DNA of 64,000 bases. It comes from Symsagittifera roscoffensis. Its lineage: Eukaryota; Xenacoelomorpha; Acoela; Convolutidae. Location: positions 78,749,396 to 78,813,395 of the forward strand of contig NC_087065.1 in the NCBI RefSeq assembly GCF_963678635.1, written 5' to 3'. This document shows positions 49,401-61,400 of the stretch, piece by piece. Made by a program: the position numbers and the translations under genes. The notes beneath the pieces were generated by a model. It made no database searches, was not told the origin of the DNA, and was given only the letters and a program-made list of their open reading frames with translations. The first letter of the stretch is position 1, and every line of letters starts with the position of its first letter.

Positions 49401-52400
49401 GGACACTTGGAAGAAAAACTATTTGCCCAGCTTATGCTAGATTCACATATTTCAATATTTTCATCATATTTTGTACCGATACCGAAATGCGTAAAATTGA
49501 AAACTTCAAAAATGGACTTAACGCAAAACCCTAGTGATTTTTCTGCTTAAGTAGTGGATTAGCTGCATATTTAAAGAAAAAAAAACTACTAATTGATCTT
49601 TCAACTGAACTCATTCTCAAATTTGGCTGGGTAGTTTTCAAAAAAAAATGAAAAAGATTCCAAAAACGATCAAAAAATGAAAAAGTTGGCTTTTCCTAAA
49701 TTCGCAAAGTTTTCTCTACTAAGACATGGTTTTAGCCTCGTTATGAAGGGAAGATTTCCACAACCTGATTCTAAGATCGAATCCTTAATATCGGCTGTAA
49801 AGAGTAGCTTTCGAGAACATTGATGAAATTTATTAAAGATAAACGATAAAAACTTAAAAACTGGATTTTTCTGATTTCCATATCGGATTTTCTGCAAAAC
49901 AAATAAGGCGAAACAGATTACACAGGAAACATCTAAGCACGATTATAGTTTGAACGAATTATCAACCTCAGAATCAGCAGGTTAGTTTTTGAAGAAAAAA
50001 GAAGTTACCAAAAAGCGGGCAAAGTTTTAAAATTTGTACATTTTCTAAGGCCAAAAAATTTTCAAAACGTAGAGCATAGCCGCTTGCGCAGGGAAGATTT
50101 GCACACTATGTTTTTTCTTCCGGTTGAACTTTTTTCTCCAATTTGACAAGGTATTTTTTGAAAAGTCAAAAAAAATTAGAAATTAACCAAAATGTCAAAA
50201 AATAGGCTTGTTTGAGGCCAAAGTTTTGGTCTTTCGAATTTGGGGAATAGCCGCTTCAGATGGAGAGATCCCAACAATTAGTTCTTTAGTTTAAACGTTC
50301 ATCTCAGATTTATGCATTTATTATTTGAGAAAATGAACAAATTCAAAATCAAATAAGTCACAAATCCCCTACTGAAACTTTCGAAAGCCGTAGAACGTGG
50401 AGTAAACTGAAAAGTGACTAGCTAAATATGCAGGCACATAGAATAGCAGCCAGTTTTTCAAATGACAATGTTTTGAAAATTGGCTCAGTAGTTTTTGAGA
50501 AAAAAATGACATTTTTGCAAAAATTTTCCAAAAAAATAACAAATCCCATACATTTTCATAACACCTGTTGTTTTCAAACAGGACCTAACACTAGAAAAAA
50601 AATCAGCACTATATGCTCTTAAAATATCTACGCGTAAATACGCTTAAATATGATGAAATTGAAATATACCAAAAGTTTCACTAATGAGCATTTTTATTTG
50701 CTGTTGGAAAGAAAAAAAAGTTAGTAATAATACAATTCGCTTGGCTTGTGTAAATATTGTATAGATGGATTATGTATTGGCGCTGGATGCGCCTTTTGAA
50801 AAATTTTACGGTTGGTGCGTGCTAAACATTGCAAATCCATGCTCTGAAACTAAAAGTTCAAAAAGTCTGACCAAGAGGCCACTCTAAACTCACCTTTTGT
50901 TCTATCCCCGATTTGTTCACAGCATCGTCACGTGACTTGTGATGCATGAGGTCAAACCCGTGCAGGCTGACGTACCAGTGCTTCCAACTGCGCTTCATTC
51001 TACTCGCTAAACACACCAATGAGCTTCAGTTCCACACGTGCCAAATGTAGCCTCAAACAACCAACCCAAGTACGTAAATCCTCTCATTTTTACGTTTTAA
51101 GGTGGCTAGACAGCAAAATGGCTGACCAGCATAATTCCGAAGTATTTTCTTTTAAGATAACCCAAAATTTAACAGATTTTTTTCCGCATTTCTGGAATTC
51201 AAATTGGCCGACTTGAAGACTAATTATGTGAATTTAATTCTGCCTTATCTAATTCTTTGCCTTTTCAAATGATTCTAATCAGCCGACTCGACTTACTCTT
51301 CTTTAGCTCGGGTTCGAACAGCCACTTGCGACTGAGATAGCCAGAGAATGAGATTGGTGCCAGGATACCAGCCACCCCTATGGCGCCTCCTGCCGTGGGG
51401 TTGAAGATTGCACTTGGATAGGACAACGAGTTCACATTCTGAAAAGACGTTATTAATCATAAACACCACATGTCATCCAGTCTACTTAATCGCTAGCAAG
51501 AGAACAACCACACTTCATATCCAAATCAGACACATGGCTAACAGTCATTCGGAAAAACTTTCAATTGAAACACACACGCGACGGGGATCTCGCACAACTA
51601 GCGATACAGCGCAAGTGCAGTATTGCAAGCTAGCGATTACATATTGAGACGGACATACTAGAGTTGAATTTTTGGAAAAATAATTATAGCCAACAGACAG
51701 TTGGAAAAGAGTCATGAAAGCAAGGAAATTGCAAAAAAATACTGACTTTTTGGAAAAGATTCAAACTTTAAATTTCAAAGAAAAAAAATACATGACCTTT
51801 TACTCTTTGAATTTCAAGAAGAACTTATGATCGACATTTTTTTGGAAAACTAACCCAAGTTGAAAAAACTGGATCAATAGATAAAATTTTTATTCCGCCG
51901 GGAAATCTGTACATGAAATTCTACTTTCGAAACGAGAAGTCAATGGCGTTTTTCGTGACCACTACGCTTTTTCTGTAAGAGGATGAGTTAAATGCGTAAG
52001 GTTAACTGTGCACATAACTTGGAGGTCTCTGAGTGAATTTTGCAATCAATTTTGCAAAGGATATTTTCTTTTTTTTTAAACCGTTGTTAAAGGAAATGAT
52101 CTACAAATAAACTGTTCGGCTCGATGTGCACAATCCTAATGATCCTGATTACAAGCAGACGTAACTGATATACGAGCTCACTTTTGCACAATGCTAATGA
52201 TCCGGATCTACTTAACAATCTCCACCCTTTCAAGAGAGGGGGGATTGTTAAGTAGATCAAAATGGTCGATTTTTTGACCAATCAGAATGCAGCAAAATTA
52301 GAATTCTCAATAGAAAGCTCAGTGCTAAGTTACTGTATGTTTTTATTTATAGAGGGGGGGGGGGGGGGGGGGAGAGATTGTTCAGTAGATCCAATGATCC

Positions 52401-55400
52401 GTTGATGACGCAATCGAACGTTTGAGTTATAACACGAGCTCCTTTTTTTCTAGCCAACAGATACGTTATTTATGTGCTTTTCTTATTTCCTACACAAACC
52501 TTATTATAAACCAGTGAGCTTCTCCAGAAATTGTCAATACTATGTTAACTTTCTCAAAATAGAGGGAAATTTTACATGGTGAACAAATCAACCATTCAGA
52601 ACAAGTTTGTTCTTCACACCTTACAACAAAAAATACGTATTTAACCATAATAGCATGACTGGTGTGCGCAGAGATTTTTTTGGGGGTGGAGTGGAGGGCG
52701 GTTTTTAAAAATTTCTGATGATGAAAATTTTCCCGATCTTTTTTTAGGCCGAATAATTTCATTTTCCTGAGCTCTCCGAAAATATTATACGGATCCCATT
52801 TTGTCAAAATGATCTGGGCCGCAGGTAAATTTTTCAAACAACAGGTCAAAAAATGCATTTTTAGGCACTTTTTGGAAAATTTTAACACAAAAATCGCGGT
52901 TTTTTTTCGGCGCGCGCTCCCCCCTCAAAATTATTCATATTGGCACCCAAGGCGCCTTTCGAAAATTTTTGAGGTTACTTTGCAAAAAACGGATGTAAAA
53001 TTATACTAAAGGTGGAACCTAATTTTGGCAACCAGAATTGAGGGGGGGATGGCGGCAGTCCCCCCCCCCCCCTCAGCACGCTTGTAGCATGATAAAATTG
53101 TATGAAAATGGAGATTTCTCTGTGTGGTGAAAGTGGAAAAGAGCACACCTATTAAGAGTTATATAATGCGTTCGTCATTTAACTCACGTTTTCAGGTGCT
53201 TCCACAGTCATGTAGTTTCCCTTTTGCTGTGAATGGCCGTCTACTCCGTCTGTGTAATACTCCGGCATCCTTCAACGAGATGATGTTACTTATCACAAGG
53301 GAATCGGAATAAATTCTCAGGCGTCGCATAGTTAAACAACTCGGACAGCTTTGCCTCCAAAAATAATATTCTACCGGCCGTTTTAGTCTAAAAACTAGAA
53401 ACGCCTGTTGAAAACTGTCGTTGCTAGAAAAACAAAATGAAATGCCAAAAACGCCAAATACTTATGGTAAAATGGCGAGTTCATAGCGGAGATTGCGACC
53501 AACATTGAAAAGAGTAATTTGATGGATTTTGAAGGAATTGGCTTTTTTCTTAATACAAATGACATAAGTGCGGAGGCTGTGGCTTACTGGTAGTAGTCTA
53601 TGGTCATGCCTCCCATTGGATCCATGCCGGGCATAGAGGGGAACCCGGCACACATCAGGGGTTCGTCTCGGATCGAGTCGTACAACTCAGTCAGCAACTG
53701 CCGACTGTACTCTGTGTACTCCTCTGCAGGCTGGCCTTCCATGTGTTGGGGTTTCGTAATGACGTTAGTGACGAACTGGGAGGCTGTCATTGGCTTCACT
53801 CCCAAAGTGTTGTGGGAACCTGCCCGCAGTGCGTTCAGGTCTTGGTTGAGCAGAATCAATGCTGTTACCAGGTAGTCAACACATTCTATAAACACATCCC
53901 ATTGTAGATACATGTGCAAAATAGAGTAGTAAATAAAAATACCAAACCACAATACCAAATGTTTTGAGCCCAAAGTAATTCTTCATAGATAAAAAAAAAC
54001 TTGTGAACGGCAACTGAGACAAAACTTGTGCTAATTCCAGTAAGTTTTTGTCATAAAAACATTGAACTATAAAGCATTAAGACTCTCGGTAATTCTAAGA
54101 CTATCAGCAAAGGAGCATAAAAACTGTTTCACTTGAAACGACCCAATATTAGGTCACTAACTATGGTCGAATAAAATTTTTAAACGAGAAAAAAAAATAA
54201 AAAAAGAAATACGAAGTCGAGGGTAGTAAAATTACGAATTGCAGGAGTAAGTACAACACTAAAAGCAACTACAATGAAAATTGCGTGCAGAAAAAATGAT
54301 TCCAAGACCAGGCAATTAATACGACCAAACATAGGAAGACAAATAATAGTTCGAAAACTTTATCTGAACACAGAAGCGAGGTTGCACTTCGCACACACAA
54401 GCAAAAATATGACCGATAACGCTACTGGGAAAAACTGAATGAGTTCAATTTTGAGTCTACAAAACTTCTTAAGTGATGCGAGCCAATTATGGCGCATTAG
54501 CAGTACCATTCAATTTGAAAAAAAAAGAAATTTACCTTCTAACATCCTTCAATTTATAGAGCGGACGCATTTTACCTAGTGTACGAAAAAGATCATTTAA
54601 AACATCCGACCTTGCACAGGTTTGAACCTTCTTATTTTATTGCGGGTCTGCTTCCCTGCCCCTACGCTAAGATCCATGATACCTTGAAACTTAAGTGCTA
54701 TGTGTAATACAAAAAAATGTGTTAATATCCTTGGCTTTGGCTGTACTTAATAGCTGGTTATTGATCAAAATGAACACTTTCAAAATGCACACAATTTGTC
54801 ACAACAAAATTTGCGACTCAGGTTGGAAAAAAAAAGAGTTCATACTATAACAAGCTTTGCTTGTGCAAACAGAATAATTCTAATTGAAAAAAAAAACTGG
54901 TACCACCAGAAGATGAGTCCTGTTAACAAAGTTTGCAATACCCTTGCTAATTGCCAGGGTAATCACTTTGAAGATCTTTCAGTTTCAAAAACCTTTGTTA
55001 ATTGAAACCTTTTTTATTTAACATTCAAGAAAACTGGATCAATAGTTATATTTTTATTAACTGGGAAATCTTAAAATTACAGCTCAATCAGTCCAACGAA
55101 GTTTAAGAACAAATTTCTGAATGTCTGGGTACATATGTCTGGAAACTTGCGGCAGCCAAAAGGATTTAGCGGATATTCAGACCATAACATAGTCAACAGA
55201 CAATTGGAAAAAAGTCAATGAACAGGTTTGAATTTCCAATAAAAAAATAGATGGCCATAAAGCTCTAAGAATTCTTGGACAAACCTAAAACTAACAATTT
55301 TTTTATACAATTAACCCAATTTCAAAAAATGGATCATTAGGTTAAGCTTTTATTTCGCTAGAAAATCTGAATTAAAGTGCATGTTCGAAATTTACAGTTG

Positions 55401-58400
55401 AACACGTTTCCGTGCCCTTTTCTTTTTGGCTCTTTGATCGCGAAGTTTGCCTTCCTGCTAACAAAGACAATGAACTGAGCTTGCAAAGAAATCAAAAATC
55501 CAACCGCGATTTTGGGCCTGAATAAATTTTACGATTCAATTTAGGGTTTAATTTTAGGTCAGAACTTGGCAAAACCAGTAGCACTTTATCAGGTCTGGTG
55601 AAATTTTAGGCAGTTTTGAGTTTGTCACCTTTTGTTGGGTTCAGATTTTATTTTAAAATTTCCGATTTTATTCCTTTTGTTTGGATAATTTAAACAATTG
55701 CGAGAACACGACAAAAAGCAGCTTCATAAAGTGCAATAAATAGTAGAAATAAGCCCCTAATTAGCAAAAATGCGGCTACGTCTGAGATTCAAACTTGTGC
55801 CATTGATATTAAGAGGCACACACACACACACCAACCACTCAGCAGCAAATAAAGCAGAGAACAGATGCTATTCAATTTCCAATGAAACAGTGAAACTTCT
55901 ACATAAGTGAACAATTTTATTTGCGAGTTAGTTTAGAAAAAAGAAGGTTCGAAATAATACACTAAGCTGAGGCTAGTGTAATCAACACTGTTAATACATG
56001 TGTCTCTCACCGAATGATGGGAAGAGGTCTGGGTTGCAGTCTGCGTATCGTCTCGAAAAGTGGGACAGAATCCTCTCTCGCTCTTGAGTGTCGCCGTACA
56101 ATCCCAGATTGGAGAAGAACTTGCGCAGAGAGACGTCTATGCGCTCCTGGTGGAAGTCGAAGAATTTGAAGTATTCCGTGGCCACCACTTGCGAAAACTC
56201 TTGTCTAGAAAAGTCGCAAATTCAAAATCACAAATAAACGATGACCACAAAATTATACTTACACAAAACTTTTTCCTTCCAGGGTCACAACTTTTTTTTG
56301 ATTTAAAAAGCTGAGTTGACAAATTTGCACCGTAAAACTATTAATTAAAATAATTCGTCGAAAAAAAATCTTTTGAAAATTCTCCTCACTTTTTTCCCAA
56401 ATGCTTTGGCACGTCTGACTTTCCGAACCCATTCAAGTAGTAGAGCCTCGAGGCCAGTCGTTTTGCTGCTGCCAGGTCAACTTCTGGAGTCGGTTTGGGC
56501 GGCGGAGGAGCTGCAATTTCCAAACTCTCTAAAATGTAACATTTTTCCTCTGGGTCTTCATCGTCATCTTCTAAATCGAGGTTCTTCTTCTCGAACGAGT
56601 CTCTTCGATTCGAACTTCCCTTCGCCGAACGAACTCCAATAACCTCGTAATTCTCATGATTGACACTGCCGGAGATCCCGTTTATTGGAGTTACATTCGT
56701 CAAACGTCCTGAAAGTAAGTTGCCACCGGAAACTGCAGTTGCGGCTGAATTTGAGCTGGGTTCCGAGCTGAAGAAAAGATTTCTCGGAGTCTGGCCTAAC
56801 ACCGGCGAATTGAAATGTTGCGTTTGCTGGGCTGGAGAATTTTCGTCGTCAGTAAACGATTCGTTTAGGTTCTTATGCATCGGAGACGTCGAGGGACCCG
56901 TTTCATTCAGGGATTCCGGAGAAGTAGTTACATAACTATAATTCGCGTCCGATGATACATTCAACAAAACATGTGAATCACTCGATTCATCATTCGCTTT
57001 TTTCGGCGATGAAACTTGAAATTCTGTTATCAGTGGAGGTTCAGTTTCCGACTGCTCTTCAGTTTCTGGTTTTTGAGTAGCGAAGCTGGAATTGAGCGAC
57101 AAGTTTTCTGGAAAGTAGTCTGCCCAACAACTGCTGGGATCTGCTGTCGCGATTGCTTCCTTGATTTCCGGAGACAACGAACGTGACTCTTTATCGGGAG
57201 AGTTTGAAGTTTCCGAAAATTCTTTTTGGTCAGTTGTTTCAATTGCCGAGTTCCGATTTGAAGACGTTGCCGACGCGCGACTTCTCGGTCGGTTCCTGGA
57301 AGACTCCTGCACTAAGATGTCCTTATCATAATGAAAACGTGGTTTTTTATCCTGTTTTTTAACTGCTGAATGCGTTTGCTCGTTATCAAGTGAATTTTCA
57401 CTTTTTGCCCCTATTAAATGCACGTCGGTCGGCATACTTTTCGTACTGCCTGAAGACGAAATTTTCGATAAATTATCGTTGGATTTTTTGGCCGACGTGT
57501 TTCCCAGCCGACGAATAGTGGCATACCCGGCGAAACAGTTATCAGTGGTGTAATCTAGACAACTCGCTTCTAGAACCGCGGACCCGTAAGGAATACTGTG
57601 CTGGGATCCATTCAAATTGTCTCCTCTAGAACTGGTCAAAGTACTTCTGCTTCCCGAATATTCTGACAAGGGGTTATTGACTTTGTGTGTATGACCAGAC
57701 TGAACAGTTAGAGATTTCAAGGCGTGCAGATTGTCTGGTGAAACGGCTGCCGCGATTCGGTCGAAGTCGCGAGGGTCGTTAAGAATCTCCCGCGCTTTCC
57801 GTCGCACGATTGGATCTAGGGGTATAGAATGGTTACATTATTTCACATAAGGTAGGAAAAATTGATAGAAGAATTATTTTCACATTTGATGCTCCCAGTA
57901 GTTAAAAAGCTACTAGAAATGATGACCTCAACTGGGAAATGGTAGTGATAGGCTGGCTACTGCTATTTTAAGCTTGACTACTTCATACTCCGTTAAGCGT
58001 TACCATAGCTCTTATATTGAAGTAACTTAGATCTGATAAAAATAAACAGAATTAAACCCACTTAAATTATGAATGAGCCCAAATTTACTTCATACGTCGC
58101 CCCGGGGAAGGATTTCCTGGTTTTCTTTTCAATTCCTAATTGAATTGCATTACGCAATGTGTTAAAGCATGCCTAGCAACCATTTACCTTTTTTCACCAG
58201 GGTAGCAGACAAATAATGATGCCTTTTTTCAGTTGGTAAGAATTTATGGTCAAAATGGCCGATATAATTAAATGTAAATCGCAAATAGTATTCAATATCC
58301 AACAGAAGGTACAGTGAAAGTGTAATTCTTACCACCAACAATAACCTCAATCGAAACTTCTTTTGGGTTAAAATTCTGAGCTATTCTGTTGAAATTCTCG

Positions 58401-61400
58401 GCGTAAAATGAACTGCAACAAAGGGTACAAATTCACATGTCGACGACATTTCCACAAAAACATAATTTCTTTGTAAATACCTCAACAAGGCAAGTGCCAT
58501 AAGGACATTGATTTGATTTAAGTCAAAACAATTCAGCCTGCTTCGAAGAAAATTTCACTTGGTTCTTTACCTTCAAAAGAAGTTGGCTTTACAAAATCAA
58601 GAAATCACAACACGGTTAAAAGGGACCTTTTAGCTTTGATTGATTTTTGTCGATACCGATCACAGCTTTGAAAAGGAGGCAATTACCAACTTGCTTTTTA
58701 TCTCAACCCTTTAGCTCACTTTCCTATTTGAGAAGATAAATCAAAGATTTGAACAGACAACCAATTGAGCCCCAAAAGCGACAATGCCAGTTTCATTACG
58801 AAAGATAGATTCGCATTCTCAACCAAACAAAGCGCAGAAAAGGTGCGTGGTTAGGAGTTGCCCATTAAGCATATGTAATGCAAAGTCAATTGACAGACCA
58901 TTAGAACACCCCGAAAAGTGCTCACTTCCCTTATTGAGGCGGCCAAGTTTGAACTTTCTTCCCAATTTCGGTTAATCCCAAACAGCAAGTCATAATAACT
59001 AGTTCTCACAGTTTCAAACAACTTTGGTTTCACTTGAAAGAAGTTAACACTTTCGTTGGTAGCGATAATCTACACTTGCACGATTGCTATTAGGATAGCA
59101 ATAATAGAATTAGAATAGAGTCGCACCAAGTGATAAAGCTCTTTTCTATAACAACATAGGATGAAGATCTTTTTGTTCGTTATGAGTATTGTTCAGGCAG
59201 CCACAATCATGCAAATTGGCGTTGACTTAGCGCATGAACCTTGGTTCAATTTTGGGGTGGATATCGTTCACTTGGTTAGCTTAATTTTGCGGCCCGGTAA
59301 CTTGATCCTAGCTGGCTTATGGGGCAGCGCAATCATTATCACAGAGCCGAATTCTGCAAACAAAAGCAAAAAAAACGCAAAAAAAAGCTCAAACGACAAA
59401 CTTAGCCAATCGAAGATTGGAAAAGAGTAATGACTACAAGCAAAACTTTGAAAAAACACTGATGGCTCTTTGAGTTTCTAGAACAACTTATGATTGGCGT
59501 TTTTTTGATAACATTAACCCAATTTCAGAAAACTGGATCAACTTGTAGAGTTTCTATTCCGCTGGAAATCTAACTAAATAAACTCCATTTTCGAAACTAG
59601 AAATAGTTCACGTTCGTATTTGGAGAGTGCTATTTACGTCACTTTCAGCAGATGAATTTCAGTTTAACTCAAAAAGTGCATCGATACCTAAGTTCATCAA
59701 TATTTTAAGACCTTTTCCTGAAAAAAAAACAAAAAAAATCAGCAAAACCTATATAAGAGTACACGTTCATTACTCTTAAAAAAACTGTAATTAACGTATG
59801 CTTAGCAAAAAACTTTGCTCTAAAATTTGCGATTTATGTTAGTAATGAAAGAGGACTGCCCGTTTAAAACTCCACTCACAAGTTCAAAAAAGCAGTCTGC
59901 CGAATCAGAGTATAAAAAAGGCTGAAAAAAGATAAGTAGTCAAAGACAGAGTGCATAAAAACAATAACCACATGCATCAAAAAATTTAAGAGTTAAAAAC
60001 CTCCGGGACACAAACATGCACAAAAGACAGTTGGAAAACAGTCAATGAAGGCAAGCAAACAGAAAAAAAAACACTTTTTTTCTTGACTTTTGTTATTGAA
60101 AAAATCTCTACTTTCGAAGAAAAAATAGGTGACCTTAATATTCTTAAATTTCTATAGAGATTTTTGATTAACACTTTTTTGATAAAACTAACCCAATTTG
60201 AGAAAACTGGATCAATCGCTAAATTTTCCATTCCGATGAGAAATCTGAAAATTAAATTAAATTTTTGAAACTAGAACTGGTTTCGAAACTGGTTCCTGAA
60301 AATTAAGAAATATTGGATGAAATCGATCAAGCTTCTCCGAAGCAATCAGCAGCTAAACGTCGAATATAGCCAATTAAAAGTGTCGAATCTATTCCTAAAC
60401 GAGATTTCTATAACATCTTCAAAACGCTAGTACCGATATTTACAGATACGTAAATTTTATCAAGAACGTTCGATGGCCATCAATCCAGATAAGCCAAGAT
60501 GATGCATTTCTTTTTGCAGGCTTTCGATGTTACAAAAAAGAGTTTCAAAAAATGCATTATTACACAGAGGCAAACACTAGCAGGAAAACGAGAAAAGCAG
60601 CTCTATTAAGTGAAATGATAAAATAAATTAAAATAAGACTAGAAATATAAAAACTTTTGCTGTGGCAGATTCGACAACTTTGCATAGAATAAATTGGAAA
60701 GCATAAAACCAATATATGCAAAAATGATGGATTTTGAAAAAGTTGCGAGACATTGAGTTGGAAAATTTCTGAAATCGAGTTTTTAATATTGTCCTCTTCT
60801 TTGAAACAAGTAGCTTTTTTCGGTTCATTTGATGAATTATATATGTATCAACTGTGTTAAATTATAACTAATTGAATGTCAAAGCACATGCTATCAAAAA
60901 AGCCACAAATGTGCCTAAGAAGTGGCACCAATATTTGCGACATGGGTTGGAAAAAAAGATTAGTCGTTCTAATGCACTACGCTTGCTAAAACTGGCGAGT
61001 TTAATGATTGCGTGATTAATTGACAAATCATAAAACTTAGCCAACACACAGTTGGGAAAAAAGACATGAAACGCAAAAACAAAAAACAATACTGATTGTT
61101 TTTTAAAAAAAACGTCAACTCTCGAACTACAAAGAAAATGATATATGGCACTACAGCTCTTTGAACTTCAAAAACATTTTATGACTGACACTTTTTTGAC
61201 AGAGTTATCCCAATTTTAGAAAACTGAATCAGATAAGTGAAGTTTGCCTTCCTTTTAACAAAAAAAATGAATTAAAAGTCAAACCGCGGAAGAAAATTTG
61301 AGCCTGAGCCAACTTTAGGATTTTTCTTGAAAAAAAAAAATCTTCACGACATATATAAGAGTCTGAACTATGTTCATCGATTGTTATAAACCCTGTTATA

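Larger units (their letters stand above)
41748..50893 (-). other. Intron 6 of the EFA6-like gene, mobile-element sink
   Basis: 9.1 kb inside the PH-domain coding region. It holds the hAT-like MITE, a two-copy repeat around CATATCTCCTAAGCTA (42,880 and 43,003), the LINE (43.1-46.8 kb), the Gypsy gag relict and a diverged tandem repeat (47.0-48.9 kb), a GCGAAGC hairpin at 49,099, and a loose repeat with AGCCGCTT near 50,080 and 50,247. No functional gene seen. Confidence 0.8.
51413..53587 (-). other. Intron 4 of the EFA6-like gene
   Basis: 2.2 kb. It holds dispersed repeat copy b (51,665-51,985), a two-copy direct repeat with GCACAATxCTAATGATCC (52,126 and 52,184), two hAT MITEs (52,204-52,392 and 52,659-53,084), a run of about 20 G at 52,353-52,372 and a run of 13-14 C at 53,060-53,072. 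No open frame supported. Confidence 0.8.
53886..56010 (-). other. Intron 3 of the EFA6-like gene
   Basis: 2.1 kb, splitting the Sec7 domain. It holds the hairpin at 54,376, dispersed repeat copy c, a tRNA-like SINE relict with a (CA)n run at about 55,690-55,985, and nothing else recognised. Confidence 0.8.

Noticed and set aside
50894-51297. Non-canonical introns between exons 4-5 and 5-6
   Set aside because: A first reading with the nearest acceptors gave stop codons, but alternative AG acceptors (51,006 and 51,412) restore the frame with GT-AG introns, so unusual splicing is not needed.
53600-53875. Plus-strand open frame opposite exon 4 and a plus-strand frame at 41,346-41,588
   Set aside because: Both are antisense shadows of real EFA6-like exons.
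55815-55834. (CA)n microsatellite as a separate feature of interest
   Set aside because: Short simple repeat within the SINE-like element; ordinary.
56660-56935. Plus-strand open frames opposite exon 2 (also 56,373-56,642)
   Set aside because: They are antisense shadows of the long Ser-rich exon.
59161-59430. 89-codon plus-strand open frame with a hydrophobic start
   Set aside because: It runs into the dispersed repeat copy d, has Lys-rich low-complexity sequence at the end and no supporting splice or family evidence.
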